64,000 nt of DNA from NCBI GenBank assembly GCA_020850695.1, contig JADZEF010000273.1:1-64000 (forward strand). The letters are read 5' to 3'. The notes beneath the pieces are model-generated. The model was not told where the DNA came from. It did no database searches and was given only the letters and a program-made list of their open reading frames with translations. How positions within the stretch are numbered: position 1 is the stretch's first letter; each line of letters begins with the position of its first letter. This DNA comes from Planctomycetaceae bacterium. Lineage in GTDB: Bacteria; Planctomycetota; Planctomycetia; Planctomycetales; Planctomycetaceae. The translations under genes were made by a program, and so were the position numbers. Positions 37,600 through 49,566 of the stretch are shown one piece after another.

Positions 37600-38325
37600 T
37601 TGTCTGAATCGCTTCCGCCTCTGGAGATCCTGAGCGAGGACGGCCCGCTCCTGGCGGTCAACAAGCCGGCGGGGCTTCCCACCCAGGCGCCGGCGGCCTT
37701 CCCGTCGCTCGAGGCCCGCGTCAAGCAGTGGCTCAAGGAGCGATTCGACAAGCCGGGGAACGTCTACCTCGGCATCCCGCACCGCCTCGATCGGCCCGTG
37801 TCGGGAGTCGTCGTTTTCGGGCGGAACTCCAAGGTCGCGGCCCGTCTCTCCGAGCAATTCCAGCAACGCGAGGTCCGCAAGACCTATTGGGCGATCCTGG
37901 AATTTCCGCCGCCTCAGCCCGAGGGAGAGCTTCGCGACTGGCTGCGAAAGATTCCCGACGTCGCCCAGGGAGAAGTGGTCGCGGAGGGGCATCCGGAAGG
38001 ACGCGAGGCGGTGCTGAGGTATCGAACGCTCGGCCCTTCCCAACGACCGACATCATTGGAAGGGAGATGGCCGGAACTTGCGACGCTCGTGGAGATCGAA
38101 CTGATGACCGGCCGCATGCATCAGATCCGGCTGCAGTTCGCAAGTCGCGGTTGTCCGATCGTCGGGGATGTCCGCTACGGATCGACGACGGGAGTCTCGA
38201 TGCCGTCTGAAACGCGCTCCGAGGAACGAATCTGGCTCCACGCGCGCGAACTCGTGCTGAAGCATCCCATTCGCTACGACACGGTGACGATTTCCGCGCC
38301 CGTTCCCGCGGGCTGGCCGGCTTGA
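37600..38325 (+). CDS. RluA-family pseudouridine synthase
   Basis: A 241-residue enzyme that isomerises uridine to pseudouridine in RNA. The catalytic motif HRLDRPVSG carries the Asp, the N-terminal strand is LAVNKPAGLPTQ, and a late GRMHQIRLQFA motif is intact. There is no S4 domain, and the target site (rRNA or tRNA) cannot be assigned. The start is taken as TTG at 37600, the only start-like codon before the conserved region. The gene is isolated, convergent with the zinc-ribbon protein gene. Confidence 0.9.
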   Translation: MSESLPPLEILSEDGPLLAVNKPAGLPTQAPAAFPSLEARVKQWLKERFDKPGNVYLGIPHRLDRPVSGVVVFGRNSKVAARLSEQFQQREVRKTYWAILEFPPPQPEGELRDWLRKIPDVAQGEVVAEGHPEGREAVLRYRTLGPSQRPTSLEGRWPELATLVEIELMTGRMHQIRLQFASRGCPIVGDVRYGSTTGVSMPSETRSEERIWLHARELVLKHPIRYDTVTISAPVPAGWPA

Positions 38326-38436
38326 TGGTCGTCGTTCGCTCCGAGAATGAACGCGAACGGAGAACCCTGCTTCGAGCTCTTCAAGCCAAACGGTCGTCAA
38401 CACAACGTTCTCCTGCGGAACGAAAGTTGACCATGG

Positions 38437-39702
38437 CTACTTCCGCAGGAAGTACCACAGCGTGACGACCGCAGCAACCGCCAGCAGCGAGGCCAGCGTG
38501 ATCTTCAGCCAGCTCCACGGGCGCTCGCCTTGCACTTCGCCGGTGGCGGCGTTGATGAGCACCTGGTAGGCCTTGTCGTGGTAGCGGTACGCCATCAGCC
38601 ACACCGGCAACAGCAGGTGTTTGAACGTGACCGCGTTGTACTGCGAGTTGATCGAGTTGATCCGCTGCTCGTCGCCGCCGATCCGACTTCTCACCTCCGC
38701 CGCAATGGCTTCATCCATGCGTCCCCTGGCGCCGGTAAAGCCCTCTTCCAGCTCGGTTTCGTAGGTGCGGGCGAGGTATCCAGCCAGCATCTGCTGATTG
38801 AATGGCGTGCACTTCTCGAGCGGCCAGGGCTCCAGTTCCTGCACCAGTTTTTCGGGAAGCCCCTTCGCGGCCACGACCAACACGTCGTCGAAGAACCGTT
38901 CGAAAGCCCCGCTCACCGGATACCAGTTGGTCCGTCGCTCGCGTTTCGTTTCATTCCCGTCCCGCACCTCGACGTAGTAGTGCTCGCCGCGCTGGCCGGT
39001 GTAGCGGCTGAAAGTCATCGAGTCGAACGTCCAATACGGCAGATAAACGCCGGTGAACTTCCCATCGACACCGCGTTGCCGATACTCGTTCGGAGCGAAC
39101 CATCGCGACCGCACCCACGCGACGAGCTCTTCCTTCGCCTTCTTCCGATCGATCAGGAACGGGAGCACGCCGTCGGCCGGAATGCGGTCCTCGGCGTCAT
39201 GAACGTTCTCTCGCTGCAGCGGCGTCGCGCAGTAGGGGCACTCGGTGCTGGTGAGCGATCCCAGGAACTCGACCGTTCCCCCGCACCCCCCACAACGGAT
39301 TTCGTGCAGAGCGTTCGGATCGTCGGGCCTGGCGGGCGGGGCCATGTCGGCGGGAAGGTCCGCGTGCTTCTGGCGGATCGCCTCTTCGTCTTCCTTTTTC
39401 TTGAGGCGGATCTTTCGCAGCTTCTGCATCATCAGCGAAAAATCCTGCTCGACGATGGCCGCTTCCGGGGCAATCTGGATCTCTTTCTCATGGCCGCAGA
39501 AAGGACACTTCAACCGCTGCTGGCCGATGTGGAACGTGAGGTCCGACCCGCACCCCTCGCACGGAAAGGTTCGGCCTTTTCCCTCGTCCACGACCGTCCC
39601 CGCTGATTTCGACGATCCACGGACGTGCCCTGCCTCAGGAGCTGGGCGAGGCGGTACGGGGAGCGGAGGAGGGAATGGCGGAGGGTTGGCGGAAGTGGAC
39701 AT
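38437..39702 (-). CDS. Zinc-ribbon membrane protein of unknown function
   Basis: About 421 residues. A Pro-rich N-terminus is followed by two zinc ribbons, one with CEGCG...CPFCG and one with CGGCGG...CPYC, like the paired ribbons of small DNA- or RNA-binding and sorting proteins. A large mixed domain with repeated Tyr/Trp (YLPYWTFDSMTFSRYTGQRG) follows. A final membrane helix (LASLLAVAAVVTLWYFL) ends in Arg-Lys, so it is probably tail-anchored with the ribbons in the cytoplasm. Relatives are sometimes mis-named primosomal or helicase proteins; I see no helicase motifs. ATG 39702 starts the natural N-terminus. Confidence 0.82.
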   Translation of the reverse strand: MSTSANPPPFPPPLPVPPRPAPEAGHVRGSSKSAGTVVDEGKGRTFPCEGCGSDLTFHIGQQRLKCPFCGHEKEIQIAPEAAIVEQDFSLMMQKLRKIRLKKKEDEEAIRQKHADLPADMAPPARPDDPNALHEIRCGGCGGTVEFLGSLTSTECPYCATPLQRENVHDAEDRIPADGVLPFLIDRKKAKEELVAWVRSRWFAPNEYRQRGVDGKFTGVYLPYWTFDSMTFSRYTGQRGEHYYVEVRDGNETKRERRTNWYPVSGAFERFFDDVLVVAAKGLPEKLVQELEPWPLEKCTPFNQQMLAGYLARTYETELEEGFTGARGRMDEAIAAEVRSRIGGDEQRINSINSQYNAVTFKHLLLPVWLMAYRYHDKAYQVLINAATGEVQGERPWSWLKITLASLLAVAAVVTLWYFLRK

Positions 39703-39920
39703 CGCGTCGGATTCGGAAGAAAGGGATCGACCGATTGCAGAAGGCTGCCTGCTGGCGACGAGACTATACACGCCCCCTTTACTCGCTGCATCTGTTCAGT
39801 CGAGTGACGGCACGAACAGTAGCGCAGGTCGAAAACTGGCCGTGACGCGGGAGAGGCGTTCTCCTATGTTTCCAGAAGGATGTGATCGAATCGGCAAGTG
39901 AATTCGCAGGGCGGCGGGCC

Positions 39921-41666
39921 ATGGCGTGCAGAGAATCGGGCGCTCCGCGCGTCATTATTCTGGGGGCCGGCGTCAACGGGTGCTCGGTCGCCCGCGAGCT
40001 GGTGCTCAACGGCGTCTCGACGTGGGTGATCGATGCGAATGACATCGGCTTCGGGGCGTCATCCAAGTCGTCTCGGCTGATTCATGGCGGTTTGCGATAC
40101 CTTGAGTACGGCGAGTTCCGGCTGGTCCAGGAATCGCTGGAAGAACGAGGACGGTTGCGGCGGTTGGCGCCGCACTTTGTCCGTCCGTTGCGACTGTTCA
40201 TTCCCGTGAAGAGCCGGCTGAGCGGTCTCGCGGCGTCGGCGCTGCGGTTCATGGGAGCGACACGCCTCGGTTTCATGAAGAACCTGACGCGGAAGTTTCG
40301 GCGTGCCCGGGGGTTGTGGCTGGTCGACCTCGGGCTGGCATTCTACGACTGGTTCGCCGCCGGTCCCGAGTTTCCGAAGCACACCGTGCATGAACTGGGA
40401 GCGCCCGGGACGCCGGAGATCGACTCTCACCGGTGTCGCTGGCTGGCGGCATACAGCGATGCGCAGATGTGGGGAACCGAGCGGTTCTGCGTTGCGCTCC
40501 TCGACGACGCCCGCAGCGTGGCTCGCGAGCGGTCGCTCGACTTCCGCGTGGTGACGCACGCCGATGTCTCCTGGGATGCCGGGACGCTGGTCATCACCGC
40601 CGGCCAGGCGACGGGAAGCACGGACTCGATGACAGCGTTCCGCGTTCGTCCCGAGCTGCTGGTGAATGCCACCGGAGCCTGGGGGGACCGCACGCTCGCC
40701 GGTTTGAACATTCCCAGCCCGCCGCTTTTTGGCGGAACGAAAGGGAGCCATTTTCTGACATGGAACCGGCGGCTCGCTTCCGCGTTGCGCGGGCAGGGTG
40801 TGTATGCCGAGGCGAACGACGGGCGCCTGGTCTTCCTGCTCCCCCACGGGGAGGCGGTTCTGGTGGGAACCACCGATGAGAGATTCGATGGTCCTCCGGA
40901 GGAAGCGGTGGCGTCGGACGCAGAGATCGATTATCTGATCGGGATGGTCAATCGGCTGATGCCGCAGGTCGCGTTGACTCGGGATGACATCGCCATGCAT
41001 TACAGCGGCGTGCGGCCGTTGCCGCGGGCGGAAGGGACGACGGCTTCGGTCTCGCGCGACCATGCGGTGGTTCCGGCGCGGGAGGACGGCACGACGGTGT
41101 TGACGCTGGTGGGAGGCAAGCTGACGACAAGCCGTGCATTCGGTGAGTCCGTGGCCGATGAGGTGCTGAGGCGGTTGGGGGCGGTCCGCACCGCCGACAC
41201 GCGGGAGCGCGTCGTTCCAGGCAATGCGGACTATCCGCGGGACGTCGGGACGCTGGAGCGGCGAATCGCGACGCTCGTCGAACGGTCGGGGCTGACGCTC
41301 CAATCGGCTCGCGAAGTCTGGACGTTGTTCGGAACGGAATCGGAACGCGTCTTGTCCGAATGCGGCCTGGATGACTGCACGGCAGAGCGTGCGGAGGTCA
41401 TCGAAGGAACCGCGATCCCGACAAGCGTCGTGCGGTGGATCGTCCGCAACGAATGGGTTGCGACGCTGGAGGATCTGGTCGAGCGCCGGCTGATGCTGGT
41501 CTTCGGTCGTCAGTTGTCTCAGGAGACGCTGGAGAGCGTCGCGCGGTGCCTTGTCGCGGAAGAGAAGCTGGCCGACGACGACGTGGAGCGGGCCATCGCG
41601 GCGACGAACGCGCGGCTGCTTGCCTACTATGGGCGGCACGTCACGACGGCGCTCGCGGAAGTGTGA
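39921..41666 (+). CDS. glpD: FAD-dependent glycerol-3-phosphate dehydrogenase
   Basis: Oxidises sn-glycerol 3-phosphate to dihydroxyacetone phosphate and passes electrons to quinones at the inner membrane. The FAD-binding GAGVNGCSVAREL motif is near the N-terminus, then SSKSSRLIHGGLRYLE, the hallmark of GlpD, and later LVGGKLTT. The C-terminal cap domain is present. At 581 residues it is of normal length. ATG 39921 is preferred; an in-frame GTG at 39882 would add 13 residues before the Rossmann strand. No glpK or glpF is adjacent. Confidence 0.93.
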   Translation: MACRESGAPRVIILGAGVNGCSVARELVLNGVSTWVIDANDIGFGASSKSSRLIHGGLRYLEYGEFRLVQESLEERGRLRRLAPHFVRPLRLFIPVKSRLSGLAASALRFMGATRLGFMKNLTRKFRRARGLWLVDLGLAFYDWFAAGPEFPKHTVHELGAPGTPEIDSHRCRWLAAYSDAQMWGTERFCVALLDDARSVARERSLDFRVVTHADVSWDAGTLVITAGQATGSTDSMTAFRVRPELLVNATGAWGDRTLAGLNIPSPPLFGGTKGSHFLTWNRRLASALRGQGVYAEANDGRLVFLLPHGEAVLVGTTDERFDGPPEEAVASDAEIDYLIGMVNRLMPQVALTRDDIAMHYSGVRPLPRAEGTTASVSRDHAVVPAREDGTTVLTLVGGKLTTSRAFGESVADEVLRRLGAVRTADTRERVVPGNADYPRDVGTLERRIATLVERSGLTLQSAREVWTLFGTESERVLSECGLDDCTAERAEVIEGTAIPTSVVRWIVRNEWVATLEDLVERRLMLVFGRQLSQETLESVARCLVAEEKLADDDVERAIAATNARLLAYYGRHVTTALAEV

Positions 41667-41831
41667 TGGTCGAATGGAAGGCGGGGCGAAGTGGCGGAAA
41701 TGCTCACGACGGTCGGGTGGTGAGCGTTCTCACGCCAGTGCGGGTTGTCCCGATACCCGACGCGTCCGTGAGCGTTACACTCGCTTTCGAATCGGATCGC
41801 CGGAATTCAAGGATTCTGCCGGGAGCATTTC

Positions 41832-42278
41832 GTGAGGGGCATCGTCTATGTCAGCAGGGCGGCGGCGACGTTCGATGATTCCGCTTTGACGGAACTCGCC
41901 GCACAGGCCTCAGAGCGAAATGCCGAACTGGGAGTGACCGGATACCTATATTTCGAGCGGGACCGCTTCGTTCAATACATCGAAGGGAACGCCGAGCAGG
42001 TGACTGACCTGATGTCGCGGATCGAGAAGGATTCACGGCACGAGGTGCTGCACCAGATCCGCACAGATGATGTCGAGAAGCGGCGGTTTCCGTCGTGGGG
42101 GATGAAGAAGCTCGTGCGGAGCGACCTCGTGGAGATTCGCCTGGAGCATCTGCTGACCGACCACCTCCTGTTTCTCCATAAGCTTCCCGGCAAGAAGGAC
42201 GACTGGGGGCAGTGTGTGTGGCGGATGGTTGAGCGGATCGCGGAGTTTCAGACGCGCTTGGGCCGTGCCCCGGCGTGA
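41832..42278 (+). CDS. BLUF-domain blue-light photoreceptor
   Basis: A 148-residue stand-alone BLUF protein that should bind FAD and sense blue light. The key photocycle residues can all be placed: Tyr6, Asn30, Gln48 (RFVQYIEG), Trp89 and Met91 (PSWGMKK), keeping the spacing of AppA Tyr21/Asn45/Gln63/Trp104/Met106. About 50 residues of helices follow, with no output domain, so it must act through a partner. The start is GTG at 41832. It has no obvious operon partner; the glpD gene ends 165 bases upstream. Confidence 0.92.
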   Translation: MRGIVYVSRAAATFDDSALTELAAQASERNAELGVTGYLYFERDRFVQYIEGNAEQVTDLMSRIEKDSRHEVLHQIRTDDVEKRRFPSWGMKKLVRSDLVEIRLEHLLTDHLLFLHKLPGKKDDWGQCVWRMVERIAEFQTRLGRAPA

Positions 42279-42489
42279 GAAGCGGGAGCGCGTCACGCCG
42301 CGTATCGGGCCATGATGGGGCGGTAGTCCATCGCTCGCGGCGTGGTGTCTCGCGCGTTGAGCACGACGAAGTTTGAATCGTGCTCACGCGACACTTGATT
42401 GCCGGCCGTGGAGCGGCGACGATGGTGAGGGCGTCGGCGAAGGTGGTCGTCGGCGCGGCTCCGCCTGAGTTCGTTCCGTGAGACATCCG

Positions 42490-43173
42490 ATGCGCCGCAT
42501 TCATCTCCTCGTCCCGCTGCTGATGGCAGCGCTGATTGTGACCCAGGCGAAGGGCCAGGTGGGCTGGTATCGTGCGGCGACTGCGGGATCCCTGGCACGG
42601 TATGGCTACCCCTATGGGTACGGTTATGGCGGAACCTACGGCTGGGGCCCCGGCTACAACTACGGCGCAGTGATCCGCGCCCAGGGGCAGTACAACAAAG
42701 ACACGACCGAGGCGATGATCAACTACGAGGACGCCCGGACGAAGTGGATCGACAACAAGAACAAGTGGACTCAGGCGTATCACGAGCGCGTCCGGATGGG
42801 ACGGGCAGCCCAGGCGGAAAAGACTCAGGCCCGCATCGCGTCGCGCGACCGCTACCTGCGTAATCGGGAGAGTGGCGCTCCTCCGCGGCTCGGCCCACAA
42901 CAGCTCGATCCATCGACGGGGAAGATTTACTGGCCGGCCGCGCTGCTCAATCCGGTCTACGAGGAACCCCGGAAGCAGCTTGACGAACTGTTCGTTCTGA
43001 GGTCGCACACCGGAGTTTCGCCGGAGGTGTCGAACACGATTCGCGAACTGTCGCGTTCGATGCTGGACGACCTCAAGGAGCAGATCCGCTCGATTCCGCC
43101 GAACGCGTACCTCGAGGCCCGCAAGTTCCTGGAAAGCCTTTCGTGGGAAGGGCAGCTGCCGCCGGCGGCGTGA
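42490..43173 (+). CDS. Secreted Gly/Tyr-rich protein of unknown function
   Basis: About 227 residues. The start MRRIHLLVPLLMAALIVTQA is a signal peptide; a GTG at 42478 would add four residues. A Gly/Tyr-rich stretch (YGYPYGYGYGGTYGWGPGYN) is followed by a charged helical region (YEDARTKWIDNKNKWTQAYH) and a conserved-looking C-terminal helix (IPPNAYLEARKFLESL). It is probably an envelope or surface protein. No family is recognised. Confidence 0.75.
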   Translation: MRRIHLLVPLLMAALIVTQAKGQVGWYRAATAGSLARYGYPYGYGYGGTYGWGPGYNYGAVIRAQGQYNKDTTEAMINYEDARTKWIDNKNKWTQAYHERVRMGRAAQAEKTQARIASRDRYLRNRESGAPPRLGPQQLDPSTGKIYWPAALLNPVYEEPRKQLDELFVLRSHTGVSPEVSNTIRELSRSMLDDLKEQIRSIPPNAYLEARKFLESLSWEGQLPPAA

Positions 43174-43181
43174 GGGAAGAA

Positions 43182-43324
<143 letters not shown>

Positions 43325-43329
43325 CCCCC

Positions 43330-44136
43330 ATGTCCGATTCGCTCTTTTCGCTGTCCGGCAAGATCACGCTCGTTTCGGGAGGGAGTCGCGGGATCGGCCG
43401 GGAACTCGCCAAGGGATTCGCCGAACGGGGTGCGAAGGTCGTTATCACGGGGCGGAAGGAAGAGACGCTCCGCGAGACGGCGCAACAGCTGTCGACGGCC
43501 GAAAACGAAGTGACGTACATCGTCTGCGACGTCGCGAAACCGGACGACATTCCGCCGCTGGTCGAGACGATGGTCTCCCGGCACGGGCGGATCGACGTCC
43601 TGCTGAACGTGGCAGGAGTCAACCAGCGGAAAAAGCTGGAGAACTTCACCGAAGCCGAGTTTGACGCGATCCTCGACATCAACCTCAAGGGGGCGTTCCT
43701 GCTGGCCCAGGCGGTGGGTCGGCAGATGATCGCGCAGAAGAGCGGGGCGATGGTCCACATCGATTCGCTCAACACTTACGCTCCGTTGAAGGGGGTCGTC
43801 CCCTACGCCATGAGCAAGGCGGGGGTCAGCATGATGACCCGCGGGATGGCGATGGAATGGGGCCCGCACAACGTCCGCGTGAACGCCATCGCTCCCGGCT
43901 TCATCCTGACCGACCTCAACCGCAAGCTCTGGTCGCAGCCGACCATGCAGACCTGGGGCCACGCCAACACGCCGCTCGGCCGGCTCGGCAGCGTGCAGGA
44001 CCTCGTCGGCACGGCGGTGTTCCTGGCGTCAGACGCCTCAGCCTTCATGACGGGGCAGGTGCTGTACGTCGATGGAGGGATCTCGGCCGGGATCATCTGG
44101 CCGATTGATCTCGAGAATCCGCCTCCGACGAAGTGA
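43330..44136 (+). CDS. Short-chain dehydrogenase/reductase
   Basis: A 268-residue classical SDR with the NAD(P) motif SGGSRGIG, NVAGVN (for NNAG), catalytic Ser in HIDSLN and the Tyr-x-x-x-Lys pair in YAMSK, then APGFILTDLN. It resembles gluconate 5-dehydrogenase and 3-oxoacyl reductases; the substrate is probably a sugar acid or polyol but not provable here. The neighbouring MFS transporter gene could supply the substrate, though 351 bases of repeats separate them. Confidence 0.9.
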   Translation: MSDSLFSLSGKITLVSGGSRGIGRELAKGFAERGAKVVITGRKEETLRETAQQLSTAENEVTYIVCDVAKPDDIPPLVETMVSRHGRIDVLLNVAGVNQRKKLENFTEAEFDAILDINLKGAFLLAQAVGRQMIAQKSGAMVHIDSLNTYAPLKGVVPYAMSKAGVSMMTRGMAMEWGPHNVRVNAIAPGFILTDLNRKLWSQPTMQTWGHANTPLGRLGSVQDLVGTAVFLASDASAFMTGQVLYVDGGISAGIIWPIDLENPPPTK

Positions 44137-44264
44137 ACCGTCGCATTCCCGCACCCCGGCTGCGGATTTGCGCATCCGGGGCGCCGTATCAATCGACTCG
44201 CGATCAGCGCATCGCAGCGTCGAGACTCGCTGTGCCGGGATGCGCTCGAGGTGCGAAAAGAGAT

Positions 44265-44353
44265 TTGTCGTTGGTCATTGATCGTTGGTCAGTGGTAAAG
44301 GCCACATGCCCATGCGATGACAACGGACCGATGGCCAACGACCAATGATCAAT
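44265..44353. repeat. Facing arrays of TTGGTCA heptamers
   Basis: Left units TTGTCG, TTGGTCA, TTGATCG, TTGGTCA (44265-44291). Right units ATGGCCA, ACGACCA, ATGATCA (44331-44351) are complementary. Together with a GC-rich palindrome at about 44151-44186 (CCCCGG...CCGGGG) they occupy most of the 351-base gap 44137-44487; I see no other feature in it. Confidence 0.8.
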
Positions 44354-44487
44354 CGGCGGATCTCCCCCGGTTCCGCGTCGTGGATTTCGGTTCACGCGGC
44401 GAGTAGCATCTGAAACTTCCGCTGCGATCTCACCGTTCCGTCGCCGCACCGCACTTCGTTTGACCCGCTTCCGGGGAGTCCATCCGT

Positions 44488-46161
44488 ATGTCGAGCGCCA
44501 GCACCGCGCCTGCCGAGCGCCACGATCCGGTCCTGTTCTGGGGCTGCTTCATTGCCCTCATCACCACGTCGTTCGCCTTCACCGGCCGTATGTTTCTGCT
44601 CGGAACGTGGGAGAAGCTGTTCGACCTCGACAAAGTGGAAGTCGGTCGGCTGGCCGGCATCGGCATCTGGCCCTTCGCGGTCAGCATCATTGGCTTCAGC
44701 CTGATCATCGACAAGATCGGCTACAAGGCGGCAATGGTCTTCGCCTTCCTCGGCCACCTGGCGTGGACCGCAATGGCGGTCGCGGCCTACTACGTCGGAC
44801 AGACCGATAAAGACACCGCTTACCAGTTGCTCTACTGGGGAAGCTTGGTCTGCGCCCTCGCGAACGGGACCGTCGAGGCCTTCATCAATCCCGTGGTCGC
44901 GACGATGTTCAGCCGGGAAAAGACCAAGTGGCTGAACATCCTGCATGCGGGCTGGCCGGGCGGTCTGGTCATCACCGGTTTGTTGCTGATCGGCATCGAT
45001 ACCTTTGCCAAGGACACTCCCTGGTCAGTGAAGGTGGGCCTGATCGGGGCACCGGCGGTGATCTACTTCCTGATGCTGATCGGACGGAAGTTTCCGCAAA
45101 GCGAGCGCGTCACCGCGGGCGTCAGCGATCGCGAGATGCTGCAGGAGTTCGGTTTCGCCGGCGCGCTGATCGTGGGCTTCCTGCTGGTGCTGCAGTTGAT
45201 GAACTTCTTCTCGAACGATGACACCATCGCATTGAGCACGGCGCAGAAGGGGACCTTCATCGGAATTGGTGCGGCGCTCGTGCTGGCGTTCAGCATCTTC
45301 ACGCGATCGTTCGGCCGACCGCTGATGTTCTTCCTCGTCGTGATCATGATGCCGCTGGCGGTGACCGAGATCGGCACCGACGGCTGGATCACTTCCATGA
45401 TGGAAGGAATCGCGAAGGAGCAGGGATTCCACGCCGGCTGGATCCTCGTTTACACCTCGGCCATCATGCTGGTGTTGCGGTTCTTCGCCGGACCCATCGT
45501 CCATACATTCTCGCCGTTGGGTCTGTTGGCGACCAGCGCGGTCCTGGCGATCGCCGGACTGTCGTACCTCAGCACCGCCGCCGGCGCGGCGATCTTCATC
45601 GCGGCCACGCTCTACGGATTCGGCAAGACATTCTTCTGGCCAACGATGCTCGGGGTTGTCGCGGAGCAGTGCCCGAAGGGTGGAGCTTTCACGCTCAACG
45701 CCATCAGCGGCATCGGGATGCTGGCGGTGGGGACGCTCGGCTTCCCTGGCATCGGCATTCTGCAGGAGAACGCCCAGCAGGCCGCGATCGCGAAGAATGA
45801 GACCCTCGCGAAGGAGATCCCGGGTCTGGTGGAAAATGGGCAGGTGCAGCCGCTCGTCAAGAAGACCAAGTACGAGTTGCTGAGCTACTCGGCCATCGAC
45901 GACGCGGGCGTCAAGGCCTTGGTCGAGAAGCTGCCCGAAAGCGAACGGGAGCCCGCGCAGAAGCACTTCACTCAGGTGCGGGAACGCAGCACGCAGGGAG
46001 CGCTCCTCTACATGGCGTTCTTCCCGGCATTCATGCTCGTCTGCTACGTGATCCTGATCGCTTACTTCAAGGCGAAGGGTGGATACAAGGCCGAGGTGCT
46101 GGCCGGGCATGCGGCGGAGGATGCGAAGTTCACCGGCGGCGTGGCGGCTGCGGTGGAGTGA
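44488..46161 (+). CDS. MFS transporter
   Basis: A 557-residue inner-membrane transporter with about 12-14 hydrophobic helices, for example [18 protein letters not shown] at the start and [13 protein letters not shown] at the end. The loop between helices 2 and 3 carries a GYKAA-type remnant of the MFS motif. An inserted hydrophilic region of about 90 residues (about 435-505) before the last helix, rich in Lys and Glu, is unusual. The substrate is unknown; the neighbouring SDR hints at a sugar or polyol. The gene ends 51 bases before a strong terminator. Confidence 0.88.
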   Translation: MSSASTAPAERHDPVLFWGCFIALITTSFAFTGRMFLLGTWEKLFDLDKVEVGRLAGIGIWPFAVSIIGFSLIIDKIGYKAAMVFAFLGHLAWTAMAVAAYYVGQTDKDTAYQLLYWGSLVCALANGTVEAFINPVVATMFSREKTKWLNILHAGWPGGLVITGLLLIGIDTFAKDTPWSVKVGLIGAPAVIYFLMLIGRKFPQSERVTAGVSDREMLQEFGFAGALIVGFLLVLQLMNFFSNDDTIALSTAQKGTFIGIGAALVLAFSIFTRSFGRPLMFFLVVIMMPLAVTEIGTDGWITSMMEGIAKEQGFHAGWILVYTSAIMLVLRFFAGPIVHTFSPLGLLATSAVLAIAGLSYLSTAAGAAIFIAATLYGFGKTFFWPTMLGVVAEQCPKGGAFTLNAISGIGMLAVGTLGFPGIGILQENAQQAAIAKNETLAKEIPGLVENGQVQPLVKKTKYELLSYSAIDDAGVKALVEKLPESEREPAQKHFTQVRERSTQGALLYMAFFPAFMLVCYVILIAYFKAKGGYKAEVLAGHAAEDAKFTGGVAAAVE

Positions 46162-46212
46162 TTGCACGCGAGAACGTTGCGACGCAACGTTCATCGTGAA
46201 GTGACGATTGAG

Positions 46213-46249
46213 GAGCCCACTGGATGTGATCCAGTGGGCTCTTTTTTTT
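46213..46249 (+). terminator. Rho-independent terminator
   Basis: A 13-bp perfect stem (GAGCCCACTGGAT with ATCCAGTGGGCTC) with a three-base loop GTG, followed by eight T. It acts on the plus strand for the MFS gene. On the minus strand no T-run follows, so it is one-directional. Confidence 0.96.
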
Positions 46250-46408
46250 CTGATTGCCCGCACCAGTGCGCTGAAATCGCGCCAGCCTCTTGTGAGGTGG
46301 TCGTCATGCCTGGCGGAATCGGCGAATGGATGAGCCGGGTCGTTGTGAAACCGTGGCGAACACACCCGACATCAAATGCAACGCACCGCTGTCTGCCTCG
46401 CGTCGCAT

Positions 46409-46909
46409 TCACCAGGCGTCCCAGCCCCATTCTTTGGCCTTCTCGACCCCCACCCACTCTTCGACTTGTTTCCTGCCACGTGCTTTCACAAGTCGCTCAA
46501 TCTCCGGGAACACAGAAAAATCTCCACGTAGCACGTCCGGCCCATACAGGATCAGGAAATCCAGCTGATCTTGGATCTGCTGCGTCACGGACGGGCGCGG
46601 ACGATAGCAACTGACAAGATACGGAGCACGCAATTCCAGAAGGTTGTCGACTCGATGCGTCTCCATCGGTTGATCGGGAACCACGCCTCTGAACTGGTAT
46701 CGGGGCCGGCCTTCGGTCAACGGCCCCACCTCCAGCGTCACCAACTGGTCCTTCGTCTCAAAATGAAAAATGACCGCGGTTCGCTCCGTCTGAAAGAGAC
46801 TTTTCGGACTCCAGAAATCCCCCGCCTTCGAGTCGAACCGTAGTACGACGTAGTCCTCCCGTCGGGCGACCACTTCCCGGCAGAGCAGCGAAAAATCGGA
46901 CGGGGTCAT
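46409..46909 (-). CDS. Hypothetical protein
   Basis: A 166-residue soluble protein with normal-looking amino acid use but lower GC than its neighbours. It has alternating beta strands (YVVLRFDSKAGDFWSP, VIFHFETKDQLVTLEVGPL) and a C-terminal Lys/Glu/Trp-rich helix. There is no signal peptide or membrane helix. No family is recognised; the size and stand-alone setting recall immunity-type proteins, but nothing in the sequence proves this. Confidence 0.72.
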   Translation of the reverse strand: MTPSDFSLLCREVVARREDYVVLRFDSKAGDFWSPKSLFQTERTAVIFHFETKDQLVTLEVGPLTEGRPRYQFRGVVPDQPMETHRVDNLLELRAPYLVSCYRPRPSVTQQIQDQLDFLILYGPDVLRGDFSVFPEIERLVKARGRKQVEEWVGVEKAKEWGWDAW

Positions 46910-47114
46910 GTTCGAGGCAATCCAGAACCGGATTCAGGTATGAAGGGTAGAAAGGCAGGGTGCTGGTCCTTGGGAATTCGCGGGACTGGGGCTCAGTTGG
47001 ATTCAAACTCGTCGCGAGGATGTATTCCGTCGAGAAGGTTGATCGTCGAAAGCTCCCTATCCATGCTTCGTCCATTGCCTCGCGCTGTGAGCGCTGCGGC
47101 CGCGTTCTGATGCG

Positions 47115-47148
47115 GCACCCAGGCTGCTCAGAGCCGCAGCCTGGGTGC
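47115..47148. repeat. Perfect 13-bp inverted repeat
   Basis: GCACCCAGGCTGC and GCAGCCTGGGTGC separated by eight bases. It lies in the 347-base gap between the hypothetical gene and uvrB, which otherwise holds only the palindrome at 47232. Confidence 0.85.
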
Positions 47149-47231
47149 TGGCGTGCGGATGCAAGCGACGTGAGGTTCGCAATGCGGTGAGTCGGCGAGT
47201 GTGGCGACGATTCGTGGCTCGCCGCGCGGAT

Positions 47232-47256
47232 TCACGCGACGGAGTCGCGTGCCACA

Positions 47257-47264
<8 letters not shown>
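47232..47264. repeat. TGGCACGCGACT palindrome overlapping the uvrB stop
   Basis: TTCACGCGACGGAGTCGCGT followed by GCCACACTAGCTG. The inner ACGCGACggAGTCGCGT is palindromic and the outer GTGTGGCACG core matches the element at 15358. The uvrB stop codon (TAG at 47259-47257) lies inside it, so it forms the immediate 3' end of the uvrB message. Confidence 0.75.
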
Positions 47265-49374
<2,110 letters not shown>

Positions 49375-49566
49375 GCGGATATTGTAGCAGCCGCGGGCTC
49401 GTCTTCTTCATGCCACACGGCAGAAACGGTCCTTCAGGGGGGGCGGCAATCTCTCCGCGAACATTCAGGCTCGACACAAGCCGGAGAGGCGATCCGTCCC
49501 GCCTCCGGCGGAAGGCCGTGCGGCAAGAAGAGCGGGCCGATTCGCTCGACTCCACAACGCCGAAGC

